This document shows, one piece after another, positions 7,245-16,582 of a stretch of DNA of 52,781 nucleotides; within the stretch, counting starts at the first letter, position 1; each line of letters starts with the position of its first letter. Source of the DNA: WYEG01 sp049414625 (GTDB lineage Bacteria > Desulfobacterota > Thermodesulfobacteria > Thermodesulfobacteriales > Thermodesulfobacteriaceae). The translations under genes were made by a program, and so were the position numbers. The notes beneath the pieces are model-generated. The model made no database searches. It was given only the letters and a program-made list of their open reading frames with translations, and was not told where the DNA came from. The stretch spans positions 1-52,781 of the forward strand of contig JBMSAU010000049.1 in assembly GCA_049414625.1 (NCBI GenBank). The letters are read 5' to 3'.

Positions 7245-8834
7245 TTAAATCCCTTTTTTCTTTTTATCAAGGAAGAGCTTATAGGTGTAAGAGTCAACGA
7301 GGGCTTGACAGCTTGCCTCAAGGATGTCTGTTGAGACTCCTACAGTCCCCCATTTTCTATCCTTACTCTTTGAAAGGATGAAAACCCTGACCTTTGAAGC
7401 GGTTCCTGGAAGACCTGGCAAGACCCTAACCTTGTAGTCCTCAAGCTCCATCTCTTTTATCTGAGGGTAAAACCGAACTAAGGCTTTCCTTAGGGCGTTG
7501 TCAAGGGCGTTTACTGGACCGTTACCAAGCGAGGCGGTGTGCTCCACCTCTCCAACCCCAGGCGGAACCCGCACGATGACCGTAGCCTCAGCTTGCCCAG
7601 TCTTGTTAAAATGACTATCGATAACCCGGTAGCTTAGGAGCTCAAAGTATTGTTTGGGCTCGCCAAGAAGCTTGTAGATCAAGAGCTCAAGCGAGGCCTC
7701 AGCTGCCTCAAACTCAAACCCCTCAGCCTCAAGCTTTTTAATCTCTTCCACTATCTTGGGAAGAAGAGGATTGTCAGGCTCAAGCTCTATCCCAAACTCC
7801 TTTGCCTTGTAGATGATGTTACTTTTACCTGAAAGGTCGCTAACAAGGACCCTTCTTTCATTTCCAACGAGCGAGGGGTCTATGTGTTCATAGGTCCTTG
7901 GATGCTTGAGCACCGCCGAGACATGCACTCCACCTTTATGGGCAAAGGCAGACCTTCCCACATAGGGAAGTCTTGAAGGATGAGGAAGGTTAGCTATCTC
8001 GAACACAAAACGCGAAACCTCGGTGAGCTTATGCAAAACATCCTTTGATGAGGTTTCATAACCCATCTTTAGGATTAGGTTTGGGATGATGGAGCAGAGG
8101 TTAGCGTTTCCGCAGCGCTCGCCTATTCCGTTTATTGTCCCCTGCACCTGCCTTGCCCCAAGTAAAACCGCCGTCAAGGAGTTTGCTACCGCACACTCGC
8201 TATCGTTGTGGGCATGTATTCCGAAGGGAAAGTCTTCTCCAAGAACTTGCTTAACTCGGTTGATGATTTCTGCCACTTCATGGGGCAAAGTGCCGCCGTT
8301 TGTATCGCAAAGAATGATGCAATCAGCCCCAGCCTGCCAAGCCCTTCTTATCGTCTCCAGAGCATAATCAGGGTCCTCTTTGAAGCCGTCAAAAAAGTGC
8401 TCAGCATCATAAAAAACTAACGGCACCCTATCCTTGAGGTAGCGGACGGAGTTGGAAATGATCTCAAGGTTGTGCTCAAGGGTGGTGTTTAAGGCTGATT
8501 TAACATGGATAGTCCAGGTTTTGCCGAAAATGGTCACACCATCAGCCCGAACTCGGAGCAAACTCTGAAAGATCTCATCCCTCTCAGGATCCTTCTTTGG
8601 ATGATGGGTGCTCCCAAAGGCAATCAGCTTGGAATGCTTTAGCTGATAGTTGGCAATCTCTTTAAAAAATTGAAAATCCTTAGGGTTTGAGCCCGGCCAT
8701 CCCCCTTCGATGTAGTCGATCTTAAATTCATCAAGCTTTAAGGCGATGCGAACCTTATCCTCTACAGAAAAATTTACTTCTTCAGCCTGGGCTCCATCTC
8801 TTAAGGTGGTGTCATAGATTTCAACCTTTTTCAT
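7245..8834 (-). CDS. cimA: (R)-citramalate synthase
   Basis: A 529-residue enzyme of the isopropylmalate/homocitrate synthase superfamily. It condenses pyruvate with acetyl-CoA to citramalate, the threonine-independent entry to isoleucine. The N-terminal TIM barrel shows YDTTLRDGAQ (residues 7-16) and the metal site GIHAHNDSECAVANS. The C-terminal LeuA-type regulatory domain starts around residue 395 and contains ASLGNGPVNALDNALRKAL. Length and the long EGGWPGSNPKD segment match the CimA type rather than LeuA. Its ribosome-binding region GGAGGTGAAGGAGG duplicates the 3' end of lysC (8836-8853 and 8863-8880). Confidence 0.93.
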   Translation of the reverse strand: MKKVEIYDTTLRDGAQAEEVNFSVEDKVRIALKLDEFKIDYIEGGWPGSNPKDFQFFKEIANYQLKHSKLIAFGSTHHPKKDPERDEIFQSLLRVRADGVTIFGKTWTIHVKSALNTTLEHNLEIISNSVRYLKDRVPLVFYDAEHFFDGFKEDPDYALETIRRAWQAGADCIILCDTNGGTLPHEVAEIINRVKQVLGEDFPFGIHAHNDSECAVANSLTAVLLGARQVQGTINGIGERCGNANLCSIIPNLILKMGYETSSKDVLHKLTEVSRFVFEIANLPHPSRLPYVGRSAFAHKGGVHVSAVLKHPRTYEHIDPSLVGNERRVLVSDLSGKSNIIYKAKEFGIELEPDNPLLPKIVEEIKKLEAEGFEFEAAEASLELLIYKLLGEPKQYFELLSYRVIDSHFNKTGQAEATVIVRVPPGVGEVEHTASLGNGPVNALDNALRKALVRFYPQIKEMELEDYKVRVLPGLPGTASKVRVFILSKSKDRKWGTVGVSTDILEASCQALVDSYTYKLFLDKKKKGI

Positions 8835-8835
8835 T

Positions 8836-8880
8836 TTTCCTCCTTCACCTCCCTTTTTTATCTTTCCTCCTTCACCTCCC
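8836..8880. repeat. 18-bp direct repeat at the lysC/cimA junction
   Basis: TTTCCTCCTTCACCTCCC occurs at 8836-8853 and 8863-8880 (+ strand). On the coding strand one copy is the last codons of lysC and the other is the cimA Shine-Dalgarno region. Confidence 0.95.
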
Positions 8881-10087
8881 CTTCAAGCTGGAAGGCTTCA
8901 TGCAAGGCTCTTACAGCAAGCTCGGTAAACTTTTCATCAATTACGCAGGAAATCTTTATCTCCGAAGTAGAGATCATCATGATGTTTATACCGTGCTTAG
9001 CTAAGGTTTCAAACATCTTCGTTGCCACTCCTGGATGGGTTCTCATGCCAGCTCCTATTATGGATACCTTGGCGATGCTGTCGTCTCCTTCTACTCTTTC
9101 AGCCTTAAGCTCTTCTGCAACCTTTTTGACTATCTCCATAGCCTGTTTAAAATCGGAGCGCGGGACAGTAAAGGTGAGGTCTGCCTTGCCGTCTGGTCTT
9201 GCCGTCTGAATGATCATGTCAACGATGATGCCAGCATCCCCTATGGGACCAAAGATCTTTGCCGCAACGCCTGGCACATCAGGCACACCGTATATGCTTA
9301 TCCTTGCCTCGTTCCGGTTGTATGTTATTCCTGAAACCAAGACCTTTTCCATCTCCTCATCCTCCTCGGTAATAAGTGTCCCGTTAGCCCTACTAAAGCT
9401 TGAACGAACAACCAAGGGCACCTTATAGATCATAGCAAGCTCAACGGAGCGCATCTCAAGGACCTTAGCCCCAGAGCTTGCCATCTCAAGCATCTCCTCA
9501 TAGGACAATTTATCTAATTTTCTTGCTTTTGGAACGATGCGAGGGTCTGCAGTGTAGACGCCTTCAACATCGGTATAAATTTCGCAAAGGTCAGCCTTTA
9601 AAGCTGCGGCTAAGGCAACCGCGGTTGTGTCAGACCCACCCCTCCCAAGGGTGGTAATGTCTCCCTCTTCGGTTACTCCCTGAAAGCCAGCAACAACCAC
9701 TATCTCACCCCGGGCAAGAGCCGATTTTATAGTATCTACCTTTATCTCCTTGATACGAGCCTTGGTAAAAAGGTCAGTAGTATAGATGGGGATTTGGTAG
9801 CCAAGAAAGGCTCTTGCTTTATACCCCATTGCGTGAAGGGTTATAGCAAGCAAGGCTGATGTGACTTGCTCACCCGTTGAGATAAGCATGTCAAGCTCAC
9901 GAGGGGGTGGGTTGTCAGTGATAGATTTTGCAAGGTTTATGAGCCTATCTGTCTCTCCAGCCATAGCTGAGACTACAACAACCAAGTCATGCCCAGCCCG
10001 TTTGTATTCTGCCACCCTCTCAGCAACGTTCCTTATACGCTCAAGGTTAGCAACAGAGGTTCCGCCATACTTTTGAACGATAAGCAT
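8858..10087 (-). CDS. lysC: Aspartate kinase
   Basis: A 409-residue monofunctional aspartokinase of usual length, which phosphorylates aspartate for lysine, threonine and methionine synthesis. The kinase domain shows KYGGTSVAN (residues 6-14), FQGVTEEGDITTLGRGGSD (about 145-163) and YTDVEGVYTADPR. Two ACT regulatory domains follow from about residue 265 (VSGITYNRNEARISI and IAKVSIIGAGM), which suggests feedback control by end-product amino acids. The gene follows the dnaJ-like gene after 2 bases and precedes cimA by 23 bases. Confidence 0.96.
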   Translation of the reverse strand: MLIVQKYGGTSVANLERIRNVAERVAEYKRAGHDLVVVVSAMAGETDRLINLAKSITDNPPPRELDMLISTGEQVTSALLAITLHAMGYKARAFLGYQIPIYTTDLFTKARIKEIKVDTIKSALARGEIVVVAGFQGVTEEGDITTLGRGGSDTTAVALAAALKADLCEIYTDVEGVYTADPRIVPKARKLDKLSYEEMLEMASSGAKVLEMRSVELAMIYKVPLVVRSSFSRANGTLITEEDEEMEKVLVSGITYNRNEARISIYGVPDVPGVAAKIFGPIGDAGIIVDMIIQTARPDGKADLTFTVPRSDFKQAMEIVKKVAEELKAERVEGDDSIAKVSIIGAGMRTHPGVATKMFETLAKHGINIMMISTSEIKISCVIDEKFTELAVRALHEAFQLEGEVKEER

Positions 10088-10089
10088 CT

Positions 10090-10413
10090 TTAGCCTCTTC
10101 TTTTCTTTTCACTATCGGAGAACTTTCCCCAAATTGGGTCCTCGCCAAAGTGTTGGAACCAAAAGTCTACCGGGTCAAAGGTATTATCAATGGGCTTTAT
10201 CTCAATGGGGTAGTTATCGCAAAAGGAAATTAGGAGCTGATAAGCCTCGTTTATCTCTTTCATTTTTTCGGCATCTCCACCATGGTCGGGATGATAGCGC
10301 TTTGCAAGCTGATGGTAGCGCTCAACGATTTCTTTTCTTGTAGTTCTTGCAGGCAAACCAAAGAGCTTCCTTGCCCTCTCTAATTTCTTCCACTTTTCTT
10401 CTGCTGGGTTCAT
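10090..10413 (-). CDS. Small J-domain protein
   Basis: A 107-residue protein made almost entirely of a DnaJ J-domain (about residues 12-68) with the essential HPD in KRYHPDHGGDAEKM, near residue 42. J-domains stimulate the ATPase of DnaK-type Hsp70 chaperones. It lacks the Gly/Phe region, zinc fingers and C-terminal domains of full DnaJ, so it is a type III J-protein with an unknown client. The C-terminal part (about 69-107) is not recognised. It appears to be the first gene of the lysC-cimA-cooC-cysS-cvpA operon and is divergent from the EAL gene. Confidence 0.85.
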   Translation of the reverse strand: MNPAEEKWKKLERARKLFGLPARTTRKEIVERYHQLAKRYHPDHGGDAEKMKEINEAYQLLISFCDNYPIEIKPIDNTFDPVDFWFQHFGEDPIWGKFSDSEKKRRG

Positions 10414-10487
10414 GTTAGAAATGTTATCTTAAACCGATTTTAAATTCTTTACAAGCATAAGAGAAGTCTTAACCTCATCTTGTAACA

Positions 10488-10516
10488 TTGACAACTTATC
10501 GATTTTCTTTTAGACT
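10488..10516 (+). promoter_or_regulatory. Sigma-70-type promoter of the EAL gene, predicting a leaderless transcript
   Basis: A perfect TTGACA (10488-10493), a 17-base spacer and TAGACT (10511-10516). The ATG is at 10524, where transcription would start, and no Shine-Dalgarno sequence precedes it. Confidence 0.65.
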
Positions 10517-10523
10517 TTAGCAA

Positions 10524-12191
10524 ATGAAATGCAAAATCCCTTTAGAATACGCAAGCCAAATCTTAGAATCCCTCTCCAAATCTAACCATGTGGTTATCCT
10601 TTTTGACTATGAGCTAAAAGTCCTTTGTTTTAACGAAGGAGCCAAAGGGTTCTTTGAAGGTTATTCCCTTGAAGAAAAAAGCCTTTTTGACCTCTTTCCA
10701 AACCTTGATGAAACCACCGTTAAATATTACTTTGTAAATGACCTTATTTATCAAACCATCTATGAGGTTACACTATCCTTCAAAGAAGGTGGTCCCTTTT
10801 TAGGAAGGAACAAATATTTAATATTTGAACTCATTCCCGTCGAAACTGAAGGTGGGAAATTTGCTCTTCTTCTTGCCCATGAAATCACCCCCTATGTTGA
10901 AATCATTGAAGCTCTTGAACAATTCTTGAGATTTGACAGATTAACCGGTCTTTTAAACCTTTCTTCTTTCCTTGAAGAAACTCAGAGAGCCCTGTTAGCC
11001 AAACCTCGGTATGCCGGCATGCTTGTGCTTGACCTTTATAATTTTTCTGCCATAAACGACCTCTACGGGCTTGAAGCTGGAGATGAGGTCTTGAAAGAGG
11101 TAGCAGAAAGACTAAAGAAAGCTTTTGAAGCATCAGTCGTCATAGGGAGGACATCGGCTGATGAGTTTGCCATCTTTATCCCTCGCTTAGAACATCGTAA
11201 AACCATTCTACAATACCTTAACCATATAAACCTTATCTTTGAAATCCCCTTCACCCAGGAGGGAGAAATCTTTACGCTTGACTACAATCTTGGTGTTGCC
11301 CTCTATCCCCTCGATGGCACTTCATCTGAAACCCTTTATCGGCACGCTCAGGCTGCTTGTTCACTTGCTAAGAAAAGTGGTCGAAACAAGGTCCAATTTT
11401 TTGACCCTCAGATTTCAGACTATCTTAAGAACGAGATATCGGCAGAAAGGATTATCCGCGAAGCCCTAAGCAACGATTGGTTTACCTTTTTTATTCAACC
11501 CTATTTTTATGCCGATACCCTTAGCCTTGCTGGTGGTGAGACCTTAGTTAGGATGGTCAAACCAAACGGTGAGGTTGTCCCTCCGGGGGTGTTTATTCAA
11601 ACTCTTGAAAGGTCTATCTACCTTGAAAGCTTTGAAAAATGGGCTTTTAAAACCGTTGTCCATTTAATCAATACTTTTAAAATTTCCCTTGGTTTGAACC
11701 TCCATCCCGCAACCTTCTACGATAAAAATTTTTTCCTGGAAAGGGAAGAGGAGCTACGATCGCTTTCTGCACCTCTTGTGTTGGAGATCACGGAACGAGC
11801 AACCATTGATGACCCGCAAAGGGCAAAAGAGGTTTGGGAATTTTTAAAAAACTTCCCCATGGTTCGGATAGCCCTTGACGACTTTGGAACAGGCTATAGC
11901 AACCTCTCCTACCTTAAAGACCTACCGCTTGATGTCGTAAAAATCGACATCTCCTTTGTTAGAGCCTTAAAGAACGGTGAACCAAAGAGTAAACAATTGG
12001 TTAAAACTATCATAGACCTTGCCCACAGTCTTGGCGCTAAGGCTTTAGCCGAGGGGGTAGAGACTGAAGAGCAAGCGGAAATCCTAACTCAGTTTGGTTG
12101 CGACTATCTTCAAGGCTTCTACTTTGAGAAGCCCTTGCCCATCTCCGAATTTGAGAAAAAATACCTAAGTGAAGCCAAGACCAAGGCTTAA
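10524..12191 (+). CDS. Cyclic-di-GMP phosphodiesterase: PAS-like, degenerate GGDEF, EAL
   Basis: A 555-residue cytoplasmic protein. The N-terminus (about 12-125) looks like a PAS sensor, the middle (about 135-295) is a GGDEF domain, and the C-terminus (about 305-548) is an EAL domain. The GGDEF signature is TSADEF (residues 210-215), lacking the two glycines, so cyclase activity is unlikely and a GTP-sensing role is possible. EAL catalytic residues appear kept: E339 (in ETLVR), N392, E421 or E424, D452-D453 (DDFGTGYS), K473, E510 and Q530. It should therefore hydrolyse c-di-GMP. Its end overlaps rsmA by 23 bases. Confidence 0.88.
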   Translation: MKCKIPLEYASQILESLSKSNHVVILFDYELKVLCFNEGAKGFFEGYSLEEKSLFDLFPNLDETTVKYYFVNDLIYQTIYEVTLSFKEGGPFLGRNKYLIFELIPVETEGGKFALLLAHEITPYVEIIEALEQFLRFDRLTGLLNLSSFLEETQRALLAKPRYAGMLVLDLYNFSAINDLYGLEAGDEVLKEVAERLKKAFEASVVIGRTSADEFAIFIPRLEHRKTILQYLNHINLIFEIPFTQEGEIFTLDYNLGVALYPLDGTSSETLYRHAQAACSLAKKSGRNKVQFFDPQISDYLKNEISAERIIREALSNDWFTFFIQPYFYADTLSLAGGETLVRMVKPNGEVVPPGVFIQTLERSIYLESFEKWAFKTVVHLINTFKISLGLNLHPATFYDKNFFLEREEELRSLSAPLVLEITERATIDDPQRAKEVWEFLKNFPMVRIALDDFGTGYSNLSYLKDLPLDVVKIDISFVRALKNGEPKSKQLVKTIIDLAHSLGAKALAEGVETEEQAEILTQFGCDYLQGFYFEKPLPISEFEKKYLSEAKTKA

Positions 12192-12927
12192 AAAGAGGTT
12201 TGGTCAGCATCTTCTCGTCTCATCTGGGGTCTTATCTAAAATAGTCGAGTTTGCTGAAATTTCTTCTGCAGACCCTATCGTTGAAATCGGTCCTGGCACG
12301 GGAAATCTGACCGAAGAGATTTTAAAAAGAAATCCAAAAAGAGTTTATCTCCTTGAGATAGACTATGAGATGGTTGCTTATCTTAAAGAAAGGTTTAAAG
12401 ACGAAATTCAAGAGGAGAAAGTTATCCTTTATAAGGCTGATGCCGGAAAGTTTGATTATTCTTTGATCCTTGAGGCGGAATTTAAGGTTCTTGGCAACCT
12501 TCCTTACAACCGAGCAAGCCTCATCGTAGAGAGGATGGTTTATTATTTTCAGAAGGTTCCTTTGGCGGTTTTTATGGTGCAGAAGGAGGTTGCGGAAAGA
12601 TGGATGGAAGTTGAAAGCTGGCTCTCCGTCTTTATTCAAACCTTTTATGACATAGAGTATATGATGACCGTTCCACCAAGGTTCTTTGTCCCACAACCTA
12701 AGGTTGATTCTGCAGTCATAAGGCTAAAGCGTAAGCCAAAGGTTGAAGCCTTTGACCTTAAGGATTATAAAGCTTTTTTAGTCAAGCTTTTTGCTAACCG
12801 AAGGAAAGCCCTAAGGTCAAAGCTTCCTTCAGACCTTTTGGAGCGGGCAAACATCTCCCCTTTAGCGAGAGCCGAAGAGCTACTCGTAGAAGATTTTATA
12901 AGATTGTATAAACTTTTACTGACTTAA
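12169..12927 (+). CDS. rsmA: 16S rRNA (adenine1518-N6/adenine1519-N6)-dimethyltransferase
   Basis: A 252-residue KsgA/Dim1 family enzyme that dimethylates the two adjacent adenines of the helix 45 loop of 16S rRNA late in 30S assembly. Visible are KRFGQHLL (residues 9-16), the SAM motif EIGPGTGNL (about 40-48) and the catalytic NLPYN (about 109-113), followed by the helical C-terminal domain. Length is slightly below the usual 270. The start codon is GTG inside the end of the EAL gene, giving a 23-base overlap and probable translational coupling. Confidence 0.95.
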   Translation: MKPRPRLKKRFGQHLLVSSGVLSKIVEFAEISSADPIVEIGPGTGNLTEEILKRNPKRVYLLEIDYEMVAYLKERFKDEIQEEKVILYKADAGKFDYSLILEAEFKVLGNLPYNRASLIVERMVYYFQKVPLAVFMVQKEVAERWMEVESWLSVFIQTFYDIEYMMTVPPRFFVPQPKVDSAVIRLKRKPKVEAFDLKDYKAFLVKLFANRRKALRSKLPSDLLERANISPLARAEELLVEDFIRLYKLLLT

Positions 12928-13013
12928 GGCACTGTTCACCTATTTCTTATAGCAAAAGCCGATGTCCCTTTTTTCTCTTTTAGAAAAAATCATTATGTTG
13001 AGTGGAAGGGGAA

Positions 13014-14390
13014 TTAAACCTTTCTTAACCGGACTGCGGTGAAGCCATCAAGATTGTGTCTATGAGGGTAGGTCTTTAAGTAGTCTCCTTCAACTATCTC
13101 AGCCACGGCTTCCCCGCAGTATTTTCTTAACACCTTTTCCGGATTTTCTATCACAAATTCTGGATGTTCTTTTAAGAACGCCTCGATCACCTCTTCGTTC
13201 TCTTCAGGCTCAAGGCTACAGGTTGCGTAGACTAAAACGCCACCTTTCTTGAGATAGGGGGCTAAGCCCTTAAGGAGCCTAAGCTGTCTTTGGGGAACTT
13301 CAACAAGGTCTTTTTCTGTTCTTACCCATTTGATGTCAGGATGCCTCCGGATAATCCCAGTCCCGGTGCAGGGGGCATCAATAAGGATCCTGTCAAAGGG
13401 GCGAGGCTTAAGCTTTTCCATATGCTCAACGACATCACCTTCAAACACCTGGGGTAGCTTTAGTCTAAGCCGAAGGCAGTTTTCTTCAAGCTTCTTTAAA
13501 CGGAAGGCATAGAGGTCAACCGCCCAGACTTCAGCTCTATTTTCGCAGAGCTCAAGGATATGTGTAGTTTTTCCACCCACTCCAGCGCAGGCATCAAGGA
13601 TTCTTTCTCCGGGCTTTGGTTCTAAAAGGTAGGTGACAAGTTGGCTTGCCGGATCTTGAACGCTTATCCAACCAAAGTGAAAGGGCTTAAGGTCTGTTAC
13701 CTTTCCGTTAAAGCCTTTCAAGAATATCCCTGCAGGAGAATATTTGCAGGCTTCTGCCTCAGGAACCTGGTCTTTTCTAAGGTATTCCAGCAGACTATCT
13801 CGTGTGACTTTTAGAAGGTTTGCTCTGATGAATAGGGGTGGTCTTTCATTGCCTGCACTAAGTAGCCTCTCTGTTTCTTCCAGCCCAAACCTTTTCAGCC
13901 ATCTCTTGACAAGCCAATCGGGGTAGGAATACTTAACCGCCAAGTAAAGCTCAGGGACCTCTTTTGGTGGCTCTGGCAGGTTGTTTTTAGATTCGGCTAT
14001 CCTGTGCAAAACCGCGTTGACAAAGTCCCTGACAAACTTACCCCGTCCTCTTCTTAAAAGAAGCTTTAGCGTTTCCGCAAGGGCTGCCCAGGGTGGAATT
14101 CGCGTAAAAAGGAGCTGATAGATGCCAAGTCTAAGAACGTTCTTGACTTCAAGGTCAAGCTTATCTAAGGGTTCTTCAGAGAAGCGGGAGATTAAAAAGT
14201 CGATGTATCTAAGGTGTCTGATGACTCCTACGACAAGCTCAGTTGCTAAAGCTCGGTCTCTTTCTTGAGGGAGAACGCTTTTTGTTAGAACCTCGCTTAT
14301 CAGCTCATCAACTGGTGGTTTATGCTTTTCCCAGATGAGAAGGGTTCGTAGGGCAACTGCCCTCGGGTTAGTTTTTGGAAGCTTAGGCAA
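13014..14390 (-). CDS. rsmB: 16S rRNA (cytosine967-C5)-methyltransferase
   Basis: A 458-residue RsmB/Sun protein. An N-terminal NusB-like RNA-binding domain (about 1-140) is followed by a Rossmann methyltransferase with SAM motif LDACAGVGGKTTH (about 265-277). The two catalytic cysteines lie in DAPCTGTG and ATCSLEPEENE. The start is TTG at 14390, 3 bases after the uvrB stop, with GGGAG from the end of uvrB as ribosome-binding site, so it is probably coupled to uvrB. It is last in the operon and no clear terminator separates it from rsmA. Confidence 0.95.
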   Translation of the reverse strand: MPKLPKTNPRAVALRTLLIWEKHKPPVDELISEVLTKSVLPQERDRALATELVVGVIRHLRYIDFLISRFSEEPLDKLDLEVKNVLRLGIYQLLFTRIPPWAALAETLKLLLRRGRGKFVRDFVNAVLHRIAESKNNLPEPPKEVPELYLAVKYSYPDWLVKRWLKRFGLEETERLLSAGNERPPLFIRANLLKVTRDSLLEYLRKDQVPEAEACKYSPAGIFLKGFNGKVTDLKPFHFGWISVQDPASQLVTYLLEPKPGERILDACAGVGGKTTHILELCENRAEVWAVDLYAFRLKKLEENCLRLRLKLPQVFEGDVVEHMEKLKPRPFDRILIDAPCTGTGIIRRHPDIKWVRTEKDLVEVPQRQLRLLKGLAPYLKKGGVLVYATCSLEPEENEEVIEAFLKEHPEFVIENPEKVLRKYCGEAVAEIVEGDYLKTYPHRHNLDGFTAVRLRKV

Positions 14391-14393
14391 GGT

Positions 14394-16514
14394 CTACTCC
14401 CATTCAAGAAGAAGTTGGCGAAGGGAAAATAGCCTGTCTCTGAGCTCAGCTGCCCTTTCAAACTCAAACCTCTTTGCACATTCCTTCATCTCCTTCTCCA
14501 CCCTCTCTATTTCAGCTTTAAGCTCCTCTATGGAGGAAAATTTTTCATCAAGACGGACAAGCTTTTCTAAGTCGACATAATCCGCGGATATCATCTGCAT
14601 CAGCGGGTCGTCGAGGGATTTTATCACCGTTTGAGGAACTATGCCATGGATCCGGTTGTATTCTTCTTGAATACGCCTTCTCCTCTCCGTCTCTTCAATA
14701 GCTCTTTTCATAGAACGAGTGATGGTGTTTGCGTAAAGGATGGCTTTACCGTTAACATTTCGGGCTGCTCGCCCAATCATCTGGATTAAGCTCCTTTCAG
14801 ACCGGAGAAAGCCCTCTTTGTCGGCATCAAGGATGGCAATGAGAGAGACTTCAGGAAGGTCTAAACCCTCGCGTAGGAGATTTATCCCTATTAAACAATC
14901 GTAAACTCCCCTTCGCAGGTCCCTGATGATCCTTGCCCTCTCTAAAGTTTTCAGGTCCGAATGAAGATAGCATGCCTTTAGACCAAGCTCCTTGTAGTAA
15001 TCTGTGAGCTCTTCAGCCATTCTTTTAGTCAAGGTGCAGACAAGCGTCCTTTCTCCCCTTTCTGCCCTCTTCTTTATTTCGAAGTATAGGTCGTCAACTT
15101 GATTATCAAGGGGGCGGACTTCAACCTCGGGGTCAAGAAGACCTGTAGGTCTTATGATCTGTTCAATTATTCTCCCTTCAGAGCGAGATATCTCGTAATC
15201 CCCAGGGGTTGCTGAGACATAAATCACCTGATTTACCCTTTCTTCAAACTCTTCAAAGGTGAGGGGTCTATTGTCCAAGGCTGAAGGCAAGCGAAAACCG
15301 TAATCAACTAAGGTTTGTTTTCTCGACCTATCGCCTCGATACATCCCCCTAAGCTGGGGTATGGTGATGTGGCTTTCGTCGATGAAGATCAGATAGTCCT
15401 CAGGGAAGTAATCAAGGAGGGTGTAAGGTGGCTCTCCAGGGCGCCTTCCGTCAAGATACCGGCTATAGTTTTCTATCCCCTTGCAGTAGCCTACCTCTTC
15501 CAAAAGCTCAAGGTCGTGAAGCGTCCTTTTTTCCAAACGCTCAGCGTAGAGGTGAAGCCCCTGAGAACGAAACCAGGCAACCCGTTCTCTGAGCTCCTTC
15601 TTAATCTCTTCGATGGCTACCCTAAGCCTATCCTCGGAGGTTACATAGTGCGTTGCTGGGAAAATAAGGTAGTCTTCAACCTCCCCTAAGGTCTTCCCTC
15701 TGAAAGGGTCGATAAGCTTTAGGGCTTCGATTTCGTCTCCCCAAAGAGAGACTCTTAGGGCTCGTTTTTCTTCGTTTGCCGGAAAGATGTCTATCACATC
15801 CCCCCTCACCCTGAAGGTGCCTCGGGTAAAGTCTGTCTCAACCCGCTCATAGTGCATCTTTACCAAGGAGAGGATCAGCTTATCCCTCGTAATCTTGTCG
15901 TTTCTTCTTAGATAAAGGTGCTTTGCGAAGTATTCATGAGGAGCGCCAAGACCGTAGATACAGGAAACGCTGGCAACGACAATGACATCCCGCCTGGTAA
16001 GCACCGCAGTAGTTGCCGAATGCCTAAGTCTGTCTATGATCTCGTTTATCGAGGCGTCCTTTTCAATGTAGGTGTCCGTTGCTGGCACATAAGCTTCTGG
16101 CTGGTAGTAATCGTAGTAGGAGACAAAGTATTCAACAGCGTTCTCTGGGAAGAGCTTCTTAAACTCGTTGTAAAGCTGGGCAGCTAAGGTCTTGTTGGGA
16201 GCGATGACCAAGGTTGGTTTGTTGATCCTTGCGATGACATTGGCCATGGTAAAGGTTTTTCCAGAACCAGTAACCCCAAGCAAAACCTGGTGCTCATACC
16301 CCTTTTTAAGCCCAGAAACAAGCTCCTCTATGGCTTTAGGCTGGTCCCCCTTAGGAGCAACCGCAGAATGAAGCTTAAATTCTTTTTCCAGCTTTTTTAT
16401 CAAGACTGGTGTTTCCTTTTTCCTACTTCTCGTAAGGTCTCCCATCGCAAAGCTCATTATTTCTATTAGATTCTTGGCTTTTATAATATAATACTCGATC
16501 AGGGGGGTAACCAA
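14394..16514 (-). CDS. uvrB: Excinuclease ABC subunit B
   Basis: The DNA damage-verification helicase of nucleotide excision repair, which works with UvrA and UvrC. Visible parts are Walker A GVTGSGKT (about residues 80-87), the beta-hairpin YYDYYQPEAYVP (about 128-140), helicase motif DESH, motif VI QMIGRAARN, and the C-terminal UVR domain (EKEMKECAKRFEFERAAELRDRL region) that contacts UvrC. The longest frame starts at TTG 16514 and gives about 40 residues before the conserved core. Starts at ATG 16457 or ATG 16445 would fit the usual length of about 670 better. AGAGG lies 8 bases before the TTG, so the start is unresolved. Confidence 0.96.
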   Translation of the reverse strand: MVTPLIEYYIIKAKNLIEIMSFAMGDLTRSRKKETPVLIKKLEKEFKLHSAVAPKGDQPKAIEELVSGLKKGYEHQVLLGVTGSGKTFTMANVIARINKPTLVIAPNKTLAAQLYNEFKKLFPENAVEYFVSYYDYYQPEAYVPATDTYIEKDASINEIIDRLRHSATTAVLTRRDVIVVASVSCIYGLGAPHEYFAKHLYLRRNDKITRDKLILSLVKMHYERVETDFTRGTFRVRGDVIDIFPANEEKRALRVSLWGDEIEALKLIDPFRGKTLGEVEDYLIFPATHYVTSEDRLRVAIEEIKKELRERVAWFRSQGLHLYAERLEKRTLHDLELLEEVGYCKGIENYSRYLDGRRPGEPPYTLLDYFPEDYLIFIDESHITIPQLRGMYRGDRSRKQTLVDYGFRLPSALDNRPLTFEEFEERVNQVIYVSATPGDYEISRSEGRIIEQIIRPTGLLDPEVEVRPLDNQVDDLYFEIKKRAERGERTLVCTLTKRMAEELTDYYKELGLKACYLHSDLKTLERARIIRDLRRGVYDCLIGINLLREGLDLPEVSLIAILDADKEGFLRSERSLIQMIGRAARNVNGKAILYANTITRSMKRAIEETERRRRIQEEYNRIHGIVPQTVIKSLDDPLMQMISADYVDLEKLVRLDEKFSSIEELKAEIERVEKEMKECAKRFEFERAAELRDRLFSLRQLLLEWE

Positions 16515-16582
16515 TTTGCCAACCTCTTTTGGTTGCCAAAGACTTTGAAAGAGCCTACGCCATTTTAGAATGTTATGGGAAG

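Noticed and set aside
16515..16582. Hairpin between rsmE and uvrB (CAACC/GGTTG)
   Set aside because: Only five base pairs, no T-run in the transcribed direction.
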